Shown one piece after another: positions 1 to 10,148 of a stretch of DNA of 64,000 bases. The stretch lies in NCBI GenBank assembly GCA_011947345.1, contig JAAVTG010000375.1:1-64000 (forward strand), written 5' to 3'. A program made the translations under genes and the position numbers. Each line of letters starts with the position of its first letter. Within the stretch, counting starts at the first letter, position 1. Source of the DNA: Phytophthora quininea. Its lineage: Eukaryota; Oomycota; Peronosporomycetes; Peronosporales; Peronosporaceae. A model generated the notes under the pieces. It had not been told where the DNA came from. It saw only the letters and a list, made by a program, of their open reading frames with translations, and ran no database searches.

Positions 1-1006
1 GGACGACAGTCAATAATGTGGAGCTGGTCTTGGAGCAGACTGGACGACGCAATTCCAGCCACGAGGCTTTCATCAGCTGGCGATGTAGCTTTTGACATTC
101 CGACCTTCGGTTGGCTCGACCTACAGAGCGATGCCCCATTCGCTTTATTGAACCAGGATAAGGCTGGGATGCGGCCCAGCGAGCGGAAATTCATAGCATC
201 TAAGAGCACCTACGTGTTCCGTTCAACGACCATAAGCAACAGCGGGTAGATATCGGCAAGTAGAAGCCCAAACATACCTCATCCGGTACGCTTGCAGGAA
301 CAACCAGGTTCTCTGGATAAGTCTCAATCGCATCAAAATTCTCGTTGCACTTGGAGACGCGCCACTTGTCATTGTCGAAAACGCCTTCCCGCTCCCACTC
401 CGTTTTGTCATTGTAGACAGCCCAGTCCAGCTCGCAAGCTAGTAGAGGTTCCTCTTCCAGGAGGTTTTCAGATAAGCTAAAGCACACCACTATCAGAACA
501 CAAGAACGCGACAACCCTGACCGCGTTCTTACCGATGGTAGAAGGCGAACAAGAACTCAATTTTGTCCGGAAACACGTACGTCATCAGCACCGAGTAGAT
601 CTGCAACAAACACTGTCGGAATCAAATTTTCCGACGCAAAGAGTATCCATCTTACCCTTGTGATCTCGACGATGTCGAAGCGGAAAGACAGCTGCCGGAA
701 GTCCTTGGTCGTCAACTCAACGACAGAGTTCTTCTTCCGGACCGCCGAGATGCAGCCCAAAGGGATGAGAAAGTAGCTCTTGATCTCGTCCTCGTCACGA
801 TTTAGGAGGTGGCGCTTCACTCGGTCGTATTCCTGCTCGTCGGGGATGAACTGGAACCGGAACGTGGTCATCTGCACCTTCCCAAGACACACCGTCGATG
901 CCGCCGTGTCCTTCCTGGACGCATTCTCGTCCAGGAACTCGCTGGTGATTGCTGCCAGCACATCCTTCTCCCCGATGAGTCGTGCGGGGGCGAGCTCCTC
1001 CGTCAT
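1..1006 (-). CDS. Myotubularin-family phosphoinositide phosphatase, N-terminal part (cut by window start)
   Basis: Four exons fit GT-AG introns on the minus strand: 656-1006, 533-600, 278-476 and 209 running off the window start. Introns are 55, 56 and 68 nt and reading phase is kept throughout. The first two exons encode a PH-GRAM domain (QFIPDEQEYDRVK near residue 50, LPLGCISAV-type strands, a DFRQLSFRF strand). The third carries the family signature around W-E-R-E-G-V-F and W-R-V-S-K-C-N-E-N-F, then TYPENLVVPASVPDE; the fourth has FRSLGRIPALSWFN. The family dephosphorylates PI3P and PI(3,5)P2 on endosomes or is a catalytically dead adaptor. The CX5R active site lies outside the window, so activity cannot be judged. 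The ATG at 1006 starts MTEELAPARL. Family call is firm; subfamily unknown. Confidence 0.9.
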
Positions 1007-1156
1007 GCCCCGCGGATTGTGAAGTGTGCGGCAGTATTATATAACGCGACGACTCGACCGATCCACAGTTTATGCTCTGAGACGTTATGCTACAGGGCGG
1101 ACTACAGTATTGAACCGAAAACAACGCTACCGGTACAGTTACAACAATCTTCATTC

Positions 1157-2698
1157 TCACCGCATTTGCTGCTTCAGCAACTCAGCAATAGCGTGCAGTG
1201 CAGTCATTTGTTCGGCGTGTTGCTGTCGTCGTTCCTCGCGGTCTTGAGCTAGTGATAGCTGCACTTGCTCCATGAACTCGCGTGCTGTTTGCGTGCCCAC
1301 ACTTGCTACGCTTTGATCTTGAGAGACTCGCTGGCGTTTTGGCGTGCCTTGGCTCGGTGGGTAATACGCGCTTGACGTCTGGACGGCCTGAATCGGAGCT
1401 GTAGCTACCCCATTCGGTAGTCGACTCGCTCCATTTATCTGTTGAGATTGAGTCGTATTTGAGCTCGTTCCAGCGGTCACAGTGACGTTCAGGACGCGCT
1501 TGGCACCACATTCACAGGTGATCTGGCCGCTCTGTCCGTTCACGCTCGCAGGTGAAGATACCGTTCGGTTACTTGCTACAGGTTGGATTGCAGCATTACC
1601 CGGAGAGGCAAACGCTGATGCGTTGTGCTGACTGCCCTCCAGATCCACCGCCGGTACAGGTGCCGCCGGTGTTTCGCTAGCACTTTCCGTCGGGGACACC
1701 TGGTTCATACGCAGCATGAGCTGGTCGATCTCGTTGAAGACGTCTGGTGCGAGATTAGGGACGCGGATCCTGTTATCAGCACGGATCGCTCGTCGTTGAG
1801 GCTTGGTCAAGTCGAACCACGGGATCCTGCCGTCCCCGGCTAGCCGCGCCGTCTCGTACGCCTTCATAAAGCGGTACATTTCCTTCATCGAGTGCATCTT
1901 GTCATCCACAGCTTTCCTCGACCGGTTCGAGCCGCCCACATTCGCCATGAAGGCGTTGTATACATTCAAACTGAGTGTAGCCCCACGCAGCGCTGGGTTT
2001 TCCTTGTGCACGCCGTTCCAGACCCTCGCGAGCTGCAGCGTGACGTCATAGCTCCAGTTGCGCTTGACGTCCAGGATCTCTTGAGACTCTTCTGTTGTAG
2101 TAGTGGCTGGCACTGTAGTTGTAGCTGTGGGGGTAGTGCGTCCATCATTCCTCGTATTACTGCCCGCTTCAGTAGCTGCAGACGATGCAGACGTCACCGT
2201 CGGCGTGCTCGCCACTGCGGCGCCAGCCTTCCTCGCCTCCTGCGCCGCTTGGCTCAGCACACTGTCGAAGATATTGTACACTTCTAGGGAGATGTCGGGT
2301 ATGCGCACGCGATGCAGCGAGCGCACTGCTCGACGCTCGTCCTTGCTAAGCTCGAACCAGGACGGCAGCTGTGTCTTGGCCGGCCCGCCCTCCATGAAGT
2401 GGCTGTTCATCTTGGAGATGAACTGATACATCTGCTTCATCGAGTAGAGCTTGTCGTCCACGGCCTTGCGCGAGCGGCTGGAGCAGTCCACGGTCTGTCT
2501 GAACGCATCGTACACGCTCTGCTGGCGCTGGGCGCGCGTCCACTCCGGGTGGGCCAGCACCTCGCGGCGCCAGATCTTGACCAGCTCCAGCAGCACGTCG
2601 GGTCCCCAGTTGCGCGTCGTGTCGGTGAGCGGGTCGTCCTCCACGTCGGGCGGGGGCGCCAGGGGCTCTGAGCGCACGCCCACGGCGGTGGCGTCCAT
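1157..2698 (-). CDS. Protein with two tandem Myb/SANT-like domains and a C-terminal coiled coil
   Basis: Intronless, 513 residues, ATG at 2698. Two internally related blocks, about residues 29-150 and 213-333, share the pattern RNW..DV.L.L...W, then SRKAVDDK..SMK.MY.F, then W(F)(D/E)L.K..RRA(I/V)R..(H/N)R(I/V)R(I/V)P. Conserved tryptophans at helix starts and the basic spacing suggest a Myb/SANT- or MADF-like DNA-binding fold, duplicated within the protein. Between the blocks is a Thr/Ala-rich linker; after the second is a Ser/Gln-rich linker with a CECG pair, then a charged helix (EFMEQVQLSLAQDREERR) likely to be a coiled coil. Probably a nuclear DNA-binding protein, but no named family is recognised. 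It follows the myotubularin gene on the same strand with 150 bp between them. Confidence 0.8.
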   Translation of the reverse strand: MDATAVGVRSEPLAPPPDVEDDPLTDTTRNWGPDVLLELVKIWRREVLAHPEWTRAQRQQSVYDAFRQTVDCSSRSRKAVDDKLYSMKQMYQFISKMNSHFMEGGPAKTQLPSWFELSKDERRAVRSLHRVRIPDISLEVYNIFDSVLSQAAQEARKAGAAVASTPTVTSASSAATEAGSNTRNDGRTTPTATTTVPATTTTEESQEILDVKRNWSYDVTLQLARVWNGVHKENPALRGATLSLNVYNAFMANVGGSNRSRKAVDDKMHSMKEMYRFMKAYETARLAGDGRIPWFDLTKPQRRAIRADNRIRVPNLAPDVFNEIDQLMLRMNQVSPTESASETPAAPVPAVDLEGSQHNASAFASPGNAAIQPVASNRTVSSPASVNGQSGQITCECGAKRVLNVTVTAGTSSNTTQSQQINGASRLPNGVATAPIQAVQTSSAYYPPSQGTPKRQRVSQDQSVASVGTQTAREFMEQVQLSLAQDREERRQQHAEQMTALHAIAELLKQQMR

Positions 2699-2984
2699 GG
2701 ACGCTTGTTGCGATTCACAGAGTGAAAAGCGGGCGAATTTACAGAACTACCCGCTGAGAATTACGAGAAGGGCAAGTTGATTGGATAAAACTATATTAGA
2801 GAGGTTTTATTGGGTGAACATTCTAATAATTACGATTTATAGCCGCAAGAAGTGTTTGCAAAAAGGCAACTTTCGATTGCACTTCAACTGGGCGTAATAC
2901 GCTGCCGTGCAAAGTTGTTCAACCACGAGCGTCTTCACTGCCAACTCATCTGAAAAACAGTCACAACATCGTGCAGCTAGCTCC

Positions 2985-3978
2985 TCAGGCCTTTTTGAGA
3001 GCTCCTTCTAGCGCCTGAAGGTTCGCAGGTCCGCCCCACAATGACTTGAACACCTCGTGCTCGTACGAAAGCACCGCATCGAAGCTCACGTCGTCGGCAC
3101 TGTTGATCACGCGCTTCGCTCCATGTGAGACCGCTGTGTGTAGGAAGTAGGATCACGTCGTTAAAAGTCATGCAACAGAAACCAACGCAGCAATTCCTAC
3201 CGGGTGCAATGGCGTCGAACGGAGTCGCAAACGAGCATATCGCTGCATCTGCTGTTTCCGTCTTGGCGTCAAACGTAAAGTCCACAAGCTGCAGCTGCAG
3301 TGCTCGCTCCGGCGACAGTTTCTCGGCGGTGCACAGCAATCGGAGCGCGTTTTGCCTTCCCACAATCTTGTACAGCCTCGCGCCTCCGCCCCACGCAGGC
3401 GAGACGCCCATGCGCACTTGCACGAATTGAATGACAGCTTTCGATTCGAGAATCCGAAAGTCGCAGGCAGTGGCGAGTTCGGCTCCACCTCCGTACGCTC
3501 CACCTTCGATGCAGGCGATACTCACAAGCGGCAGTCGACGAAAGCACGTCAACGTGTCGATCATTAGAGCGCCCATGGCTGCTCCAGCCTCCGGCGACGT
3601 CAGTTCTGTCTGGGCAACACGGAGGTCTGCGCCAGCGCAGAACCAGCCCTCGGTACCTCGAAGCACCACGGCGTTGAGCTTCCCGTGCACCTGCGGGTCC
3701 TCCAGCAGCGTCACGATGTCGGCGAGTTCGGCCATCATCTTGCCACTCAGCGCATTGCGAGCCGACGGACTGTGGATCTCCACGACTGCCGTCTTGTTCA
3801 GCGCTTGCAGTCCAGTTGGGAGGGGCGTCTTTGCTTTAGCATTGGCGAACGGCAGGTGTAGAGTGACGTGGTCATCGCCCCGCCCGAACGCCCGCAGCGT
3901 CTCGCGGCTCCTGTGCACTAGCGCGTCGCGGTCGTTCGCGAGGTCCTTCACGAACGAGAAGTCCGAGCTGCCCTCCAT
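2985..3978 (-). CDS. Enoyl-CoA hydratase/isomerase (crotonase) family, ECHDC1-like
   Basis: Two exons, 3201-3978 and 2985-3133, flank a 67-nt GT-AG intron and give 308 residues, close to the size of animal ECHDC1 (ethylmalonyl-CoA decarboxylase). The open frame extends upstream to a GTG, but the first ATG is at 3978 (MEGSSDFSF). Crotonase features: VVEIHSPSARNALSGKMM (about residues 65-82), the first oxyanion loop FCAGADL (113-119), and the second oxyanion loop with GGAYGGGAELATACDFR (159-175). The wording of the last two and of VRMGVSPAWGGGARL matches ECHDC1 better than mitochondrial ECHS1. Expected role: removal of damaged ethylmalonyl- or methylmalonyl-CoA, or another acyl-CoA reaction. 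A decayed copy of its 3' part lies at about 7874-8232. It starts 170 bp from the divergent gene at 4149. Confidence 0.85.
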
Positions 3979-4148
3979 GTTGATGACGATGGCTAAGCCC
4001 TTTTCTTGCACAATGCTTTTCTTGATTGTCGAGGAAAGTTATTTTTGACGAAGGCGTATCCGTGGATAGCTGGCATGCGTGATAAGATTCTGCCGATGCC
4101 AATGGCGACTCGAGCACTTGCCTTTTCGACGGACACTGCACAAGCAGC

Positions 4149-5063
4149 ATGGCGAGTGATGGCGAGTACAACTACGAGGAAGAATGGGAAGATGAAGAAG
4201 CGTCTGTGCGGAAGCAAAAATGGTGTCTGACACTGGCGGGGTAGTTTATCCGATGGAGAAGGACGGCAGTGACAATACTCGGGACGTGGAGGTGATTCAG
4301 CATAAAGATTGGGCCTCTACTTTCGGCCTGAAGGCTGTCGAGATCGTGGTGAAGACCGAGGTGCCAATGTCTAGCAGTACTTGGTCCAGTGAAGAGGATG
4401 TTCCAATGCAAAACGATTTACCAAATCCAGGACCAATGCACTCCCCAGCCTTGTCAAAATTCACGGCCATCACCACAGCAGACAAACTCCACCACCAGCT
4501 CCAGTGGTTTTCAAGGCAGGTACAATGGGGACCGAAGATACACAGACCCCTTCCAGAGTCGACTTTGGTGCGCTGCACGCTCGCCTAGCAGCCAAACGCA
4601 TCACAGAGTATCGAAAAGACAAGCACTAAAGGAGGATCAAGTACGGGCTCGAGAGTCTGCAGCCACGCAGCAGCGCCGACAAATTCGTCGATCCAATGAG
4701 GAGATGCACAAGGCGTTGGGCGTTGCAGGATTGACTGCCCAGGATCACCTTCGTCTCGCCCAGCGGCGACGTAAACGAGAAGCCAAACAGAAGGAAATCG
4801 ATGCAGGTATTGAGCGACAGAATCGATGGTACAATAACGTCCCTGGGCGGTCAAGCAGTGCATCGGACCACGTTCGTGAGCTGGGTCGGAGCTACAGTCT
4901 AGCCAAACGCCACCTGCAGCGTGCAGCTCAACTACAACAGTCGGCAATACTCGCGAATCAGGCGCAAGTGAAGCAAAGATCGCAAGCTGCGTTCACCAGA
5001 TCGAGTGGCTCATATGTCAAAGGATCGTATCTCCTCAAGGTGGCCCACAAAACCATGAAGTAG
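4149..5063 (+). CDS. Unknown basic/acidic protein, frame broken about three times
   Basis: An acidic start (ATG at 4149, MASDGEYNYEEEWEDEE) runs into a stop unless the frame changes near 4218 at a run of five A. Coding-like text continues in the next frame (DWASTFGLKAVEIVVKTE), changes again near 4488-4495 (VDFGALHARLAAKRITEYR) and near 4617, then runs to the stop at 5063 as a basic, Arg/Gln-rich helix (ALKEDQVRARESAATQQRRQ; later AKRHLQRAAQLQQS). Each change is in the direction of one missing base, so this may be one intact gene read through sequencing errors. An intron explanation was tried and no suitable GT-AG pair was found. No family is recognised. Divergent from the ECHDC1-like gene. 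Confidence 0.5.
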
Positions 5064-5437
5064 TTTCGCTATTCCTCTTTAGGATCCGTTCCCTCGTTGA
5101 AATTTGTAGTGTTGCCAACTCGCAATACGCAAGCCTCTCCCCGACCTGGATCTGACTTTCTTTAATGACGGCTCCTTGCAGCTCTTACTCATCTGCAAAT
5201 CCTAACGCCAACAATGTAGAATCAACACACAGTAATCCTGACGATACTGTATATCGTCCCCAGGATCGATCAATATGTTACTCTTTTTTACAGTAGTGTT
5301 GACCGATCCCATCGCAGCGATTGCACAGCCGGCAGTGTAGCAAGCACTGGGTGCAGCATGGACCATGAGATCTGCCGTTCACTATGATCAGATCAGTTGG
5401 CAATTTCTTCGCGCAGGCCAAAGGTTTCTCGACAATA
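5064..5437. other. Intergenic stretch, nothing recognised
   Basis: This 374-base spacer separates the unknown gene from the effector candidate. I see no conserved coding text, tRNA or repeat in it. It should hold the effector's promoter, but I could not pick out a convincing INR/FPR motif. Confidence 0.4.
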
Positions 5438-6206
5438 ATGCCTCGTTGTCACGTCTTGCTTGTGGCGATCATCGTCGTCCTCTGTGCCAGCGTCTCACCT
5501 TCAGCGTCTGGTATGACAAACCAGCTTTCGACCAGCAGACTGTTACGGGCTGTCAATGAAGCTGCGGACACCGAAGAGAGTCCCCTTGATGCGATCAAAT
5601 CTGCGGCGACGTCGGTGAAAAGGCGTGGAACGTGGAGCGCTGGGCCTCTAAGCAGAAATCCGAGGACTACGTCAAGGGAAAGTTGGGGATCGATCTTGCT
5701 TTGACTGGTCCACAGCTCCAGAACCACCCCATGTACAAAACTTTCGAGAAGTTCGTGAAGAAGGCCGAGAAGTATCGACTGTATGGCTGGTATCATAAAG
5801 ACACAACCACGTACGACGTCTGGGTGGCATTGGGACTGAGCCAAGTCGCACAGAAGGACCTTGCGTCCACAAAGGAGTTTGAGGTCTACAAGAAGTACGC
5901 AGTGATGTTTGACGAGAAGATTTTCACGTGGCATCAATCTGGATATCACCTTCCGACGACGATCAACAAGGCTGACTCCATAACGGAAATGTCGGCGAGG
6001 GCTGATGTGTGGATTGCAACGGGAAAGAGCCCCGAGTACGTGAAGAGGGCGCTGACAGGACGCACTGAGAACCACATGTTGAGCGATGATTTCCTCAAAA
6101 ATGGTTTCCGGCAGAGTACAAGTACTACCAGGTGTACGTTGCAAAACTGAAGGAAATAACCGAAGCTGAAAAAGCTGCCGCTAGAGCTGGAGGTGCTGCG
6201 GTTTGA
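5438..6206 (+). CDS. RxLR-type secreted effector candidate, reading frame broken twice
   Basis: The ATG at 5438 opens a classic signal peptide: basic start, hydrophobic core LLVAIIVVLCA, cleavage expected near residues 24-26. An R-L-L-R motif (an RxLR) lies at residues 34-37, inside the usual 30-60 window, followed by an acidic stretch (DTEES) that is only a weak dEER. The frame changes near 5618-5621 (run of A) and again near 6101-6109, ending at a TGA at 6204-6206; read without the second change it stops at 6150. The downstream part is rich in W, Y, K and L with repeated Y/W-containing helices, resembling the WY/LWY-type folds of oomycete effectors. The family is delivered into plant cells to alter immunity; this is inference from architecture. 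It sits between a broken gene and a transposase. Both breaks look like single missing bases, so dead gene versus assembly error is unresolved. Confidence 0.7.
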
Positions 6207-6393
6207 GGTATTTCACCATGCGGTAGAAGATAGACACTGTAATACATGCATGAAGTGGACATCGTTTTGTGCTTCACCAAAGTTATCGATCGCGATAAGT
6301 TTCTACCTATCACAGGATTTCCAGCAGCGATTTATACTAGTTTTTGTATGAACCGGATTGACGACTGTGTTGGAACTTTTGGAAAACAACACA

Positions 6394-7820
6394 ATGCCGC
6401 GTCGAACGCACATCTCGGTGGCGCAGAAGTCTGAGCTGCGCCAATACTACCGCGCACACCCGGAGCTCACCCATGAAGACCTCATCCGCTGGGCTCAAGC
6501 GCGCTTCTCCGTGCTGCTGGGGCGCTCCACCGTCGGCTCTATCCTTCGTGCCCCCAAAGAAACGAGTCTAAACCCGATGGCCAAGAGGAACCAGGAAGGA
6601 CGATACCCAGAAATGGAGCGGGAACTGTATCAGTTCGTGCTGAGATCTCCAGATCTATCGCAGCTAGGCGACCAATTTTTGTGCGATAAGGCCAACGAGC
6701 TGCTACAAGGACGGCAGACGGTGACCAAGTCGTGGGTCTTTCGCTTCAAACAGCGCCACGCATTCCAAGCGCTGCGTAACCTTCGGAAAATCATTGAAAA
6801 TTACAGATCACAGGACGTCTTCAGCTTGGATGAAACAGGAATTTACTATCAGATGCATCCGAGTCGACAAGCAAAGAAGAATCAAGAAGCTAAGATTTCC
6901 GTGGGGTTGTGCTGCAATATGGACGGCACGGAGAAGGAATATCCCGTGGTAATTTACAGCGTTTGCGATGGAATAGCAAACATTAATGAAGCTAGAGTTG
7001 GAGTGAAGACGTACGCCAACGATCACGCGTGGATGACAGGAGATAACTTTGCAAAGTGGCTGCATGATTTCAACATGCGAATGGAAGGCCGACACATCTT
7101 GCTGTTGGTGGACAACGCACCTTGTCATGGCGATGAAGTTGAGCTGACAAACGTGCGGGTGATTCCTTTCCCAGCGAATAGTTCTCACTTACTTCAGCCA
7201 ATGCGAGCTGGGATCACACAACAATTCAAGACATTTGTCAAAACTCTGGGAGCTCAGTGGATGCTGGATCAGCAACGAGCAGCTTCCAATTCAGGGATGA
7301 CAGCAGCAAAATGGACCTGCTAACAGCAGTACAGCACATTACTCAGTCCTGGAATGCCGTGGACTCGCAGACAATTTGCAGTTGGTGGACACAAACCGGA
7401 ATAGTGTCCGGTGACATGGTGGCGCAGCTCCACGGACAATCAGCATCAACTCTATCTACAGACACAACGATGCTGGACACGCTGATCCCATTACTCGAGC
7501 CTGTGGGACCATTGACATCGCTGGAATACATTGACGCAGAAGAGGACATAGCGGAGTGGGTTCCTGAAGGTTTGTCGATAGACTTGCAGCCAATGCCAAG
7601 ATCTCGTCGAGGTTTCCAACAGGCAGATCAAGACCAGAAAGAAGAAACCGACAGACCAGTCGCGGCCAAGCCGCTAAGTCACGGCGAAGCACTCGCCGCA
7701 GCGATCAAATTATCCACATATGCATTTGCGCAAGGCATTGACGTTCAGGACCTTCCCACCCTTATTGAAATTACCCGCCAGCGCTGTCAAGCAGATGCAT
7801 CAGCGCCAAACCAACGCTGA
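6394..7820 (+). mobile_element. pogo/Tigger-type (Tc1-mariner superfamily) transposase gene, degenerate
   Basis: ATG at 6394. Order of parts: an N-terminal CENP-B/Psq-like helix-turn-helix (about residues 1-50), a second HTH of the Tc5/CENP-B type (ELLQGRQTVTKSWVFRFKQRH), then a DDE_1 core. The first catalytic Asp is visible in FSLDETG and the second in LLLVDNAPCH. In the third motif, where relatives have PMD or PLD before a Gly-Ile/Val helix, this copy reads QPMRAGIT, so the last Asp is an Arg. The frame changes at the A run 7308-7311; the remainder (MDLLTAVQHITQSW, ICSWWTQTGI) is the normal C-terminal Tigger region. No terminal inverted repeats could be identified by eye. Probably inactive because of the missing Asp, whatever the cause of the frame change. 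Confidence 0.8.
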
Positions 7821-7873
7821 CTATGCGAGTGTCCCTCAGTTTCCACGTTGTTTGCGCTGTTTTCTTCTTCTTT

Positions 7874-8232
7874 CTTTTTGAGAACACCTTCCAGCGCCTG
7901 GAGATTCGCAGGTCCGCCCCACAGTGACTTGAACACCTCGTGCTCGTACAAAAGCACTGCATCAAGGCTTGGTTGATCACACGCTTCGCGCCATGAGAAA
8001 CCGCTGCAGATTCATACACATAGTGTGGTTAGAATACCTTTAGCCCACACTTCTGTCAGCAGGCAACCTCGTCAAAAGGAGCCATAAAGGAATTGGTTTT
8101 ACTCAACTCGCGTAGCACCTCTCGCCTTCGAGCCACAAGCTCTTGGTGGTCCACTGAGTCATTGACATAGGAGAACAAAGTGCGAGACGCACCAGTCGCT
8201 CCTAGCGCGCCCCGCTTCCGAAGCACAGCATC
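7874..8232 (-). pseudogene. Decayed 3' fragment of an ECHDC1-like crotonase gene
   Basis: The segment 7874-8005 matches the last exon of the gene at 2985-3978 nearly base for base, including the acceptor-side sequence and the C-terminal coding end. It carries a deletion of about 13 bases relative to that gene, which breaks the frame. Upstream on the minus strand an intron acceptor (CTGCAG) sits at the equivalent place, preceded by an open stretch ending SFMAPFDEVA, comparable to SFATPFDAIAP in the intact gene. Further upstream, to about 8232, the text (ELVARRREVLRELSKT) is open but more diverged. The N-terminal half and both oxyanion-loop motifs are missing. Likely a tandem duplicate truncated near the transposase insertion. 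Confidence 0.75.
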
Positions 8233-8354
8233 ATGGTCACCGCAAAATATGAGTCAACTTGAAGTTGGAATGGGTATATGTACCCATTTACGACTATTGA
8301 CAAGAACAGCTCGAGTCCATCGGCTATGCGAGCCCTCTGCAGCTACTGACGAGT

Positions 8355-10030
8355 GTGCATGTCGTCTGTCGTGAGTCTCCACTGTGTCTGCAATGGCTAC
8401 CGCATGCCGTTCCCGCTATCAACGAGTTCCTGGACGCAACACCTCGATATTCCTTTGCTCAGGCGTGTGTGTTGGCATCAACTCGACTACTGGAACGGAT
8501 TGAGATGCGCCACAGCCAAGAACCACCAACTAGCATTCACAGAGACTCGTTGTTCCGGCAGATTCAATTCTCGAAAAGTATGAAGACTGCGTTGTGGCTG
8601 GGATGTCTCCAGATGGTGCAGTGGCTCGACGCTCACTTTCCTGCGTGCTTGATGCCTCGACTCGCGGTGGAGGAAGCCGTGATGCGTGGCCACTTGCACA
8701 TTTTGCAGTGGCTGCACAGCAATCGATGCGATATCAACTGGAAAAGTGGATTTATTCTTGGAGCGGTGGAAGGGAAACATTTGGGTGTTGCCAAGTGGTT
8801 GCAGCACGTCACTGGGTATGAAGCGGAGGGTTGGATTATTCCTGCAGCACGAGTTGGTAACTTCGAAATGGTCAAATGGATTAAAGGACTGGAAAGAGTA
8901 TCATCAGGGAAGCTGCGACTGGCTGTCGAGGCGGCCGCAGATAACGGAGAATTGAAAATGGTGCAGTGGCTGATGAACTCAGACGACAGTCTTCAAGATG
9001 TGAATGTGTCTGGTTTGTTGAAAAGTGGAAATGTCGAGCTTGTATCTGTGCTGACTAATGAATGCAATGATACAATATATTCGAGAACTTGGGTCCGTGC
9101 GATGGAAAACGCTATCTCATGTGGCCACGAGGAAATGGTTGAACACCTCATTAATTTTCGTGGCGAATGTATTGGAGAAGTTTCGACTCCGTTGGAGCAT
9201 GCAGTATGTAATGCCCACCTTGGATTAGTGAAGTGGCTGGACGCGAGAAACGTTGCAATGTTCACAGCAATGACGGCGAATACTGCTGACGCGGCAGGGC
9301 ATCTTCACATTTTGCGATGGCAGCGTCAAAGGGGTATCCGGAGCAGCGCAGAATGGCCACCTGGACGTTTTGAAATGGCTGCACGTACACAAGGGGATTT
9401 ACTAGTGAAGCGATGGATTCCACCGCCGCGGATAATCGGCTAGAAGTTGTGAATTGGTTGCATGAGAATCGTAATGAAGGGTGCACCACCAACGCAATGG
9501 ACCGTGCTGCTGGAAGGGGCCACCTCGAAATGGTCAAATGGTTGCATTCCAACCGAAGCAAAGGATGCACAACTAATGCAATGGATTTGGCAGCATGTGG
9601 TGGGCATCTCGAAGTGGTTAAGTGACTCCACAAATTTCGCTCAGAAGGATGCACCGTTAACGCGATGGACCAAGCCGCGGGTGGAGGAATTCTTGACGGT
9701 GGTGGTCATCTGCGAGTGGTTCAATGGATTCACGAGAATCAGACGGAAGGCTGTACAGCAAAAGCAATGGAAAATGCGGCTGTGGTGGGAAGCTTCGACA
9801 TTGTTTGATTTCTTCGCCGCGAACGCACTGAAGGGTGCGATACAATGGGAATCAACATGCTGTGGATGTCTCGACAGTGGCGGGAGTTTATGCCGTGGTT
9901 CGAAGCAAACTATCCGTCGCAGGTGAGAGAAGCAGAGCTGATGGATGAACAAGAAGAAATGCATTTGCTCGAAATTGGGCGTCGTTGCCGAGAGGAGCTA
10001 GTGTCATATAAGTATGGCGACTTTCATTGA
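8355..10030 (+). pseudogene. Oomycete ankyrin-like repeat protein, pseudogene
   Basis: Repeats of the form GHLxVVKWLHxNRxEGCTxxAMDxAA occur throughout: HLHILQWLHSNR, HLGVAKWLQH, FEMVKWIK, then MDSTAADNRLEVVNWLHENR and GHLEMVKWLHSNRSKGCT. Frames change between about 9300 and 9420, here not in the missing-base direction. Two in-frame TGA codons, at 9623-9625 and 9805-9807, sit where the repeat consensus has Trp or a neighbouring residue (first case: VVK, stop, LH). The final stretch REFMPWFEANYPSQVREAEL ends at 10030. The first in-frame codon at 8355 is GTG, so the true start is unknown. Such families are large and often decay in Phytophthora; the molecular role is unknown. Confidence 0.7.
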
Positions 10031-10148
10031 AGCGAATTGGGAACAACAATCAATTAATAAAAAACAACTGGATTTGATAGATGCTACTGGCGTCTCTTCA
10101 CTTCGAGCGAGCTGTGCTTATCAAGCTGCATGTAGTCACCTTCAGGCC

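Noticed and set aside
5449..6144. 231-codon minus-strand ORF across the effector
   Set aside because: Although longer than the broken plus-strand pieces, it lacks any family signature, while the plus strand has a signal peptide and RxLR in the right places.
9623..9807. TGA read as tryptophan or selenocysteine in the ankyrin-type gene
   Set aside because: Other genes in the window use TGA as a normal stop and TGG for Trp, so recoding is unlikely; a pseudogene explains it better.
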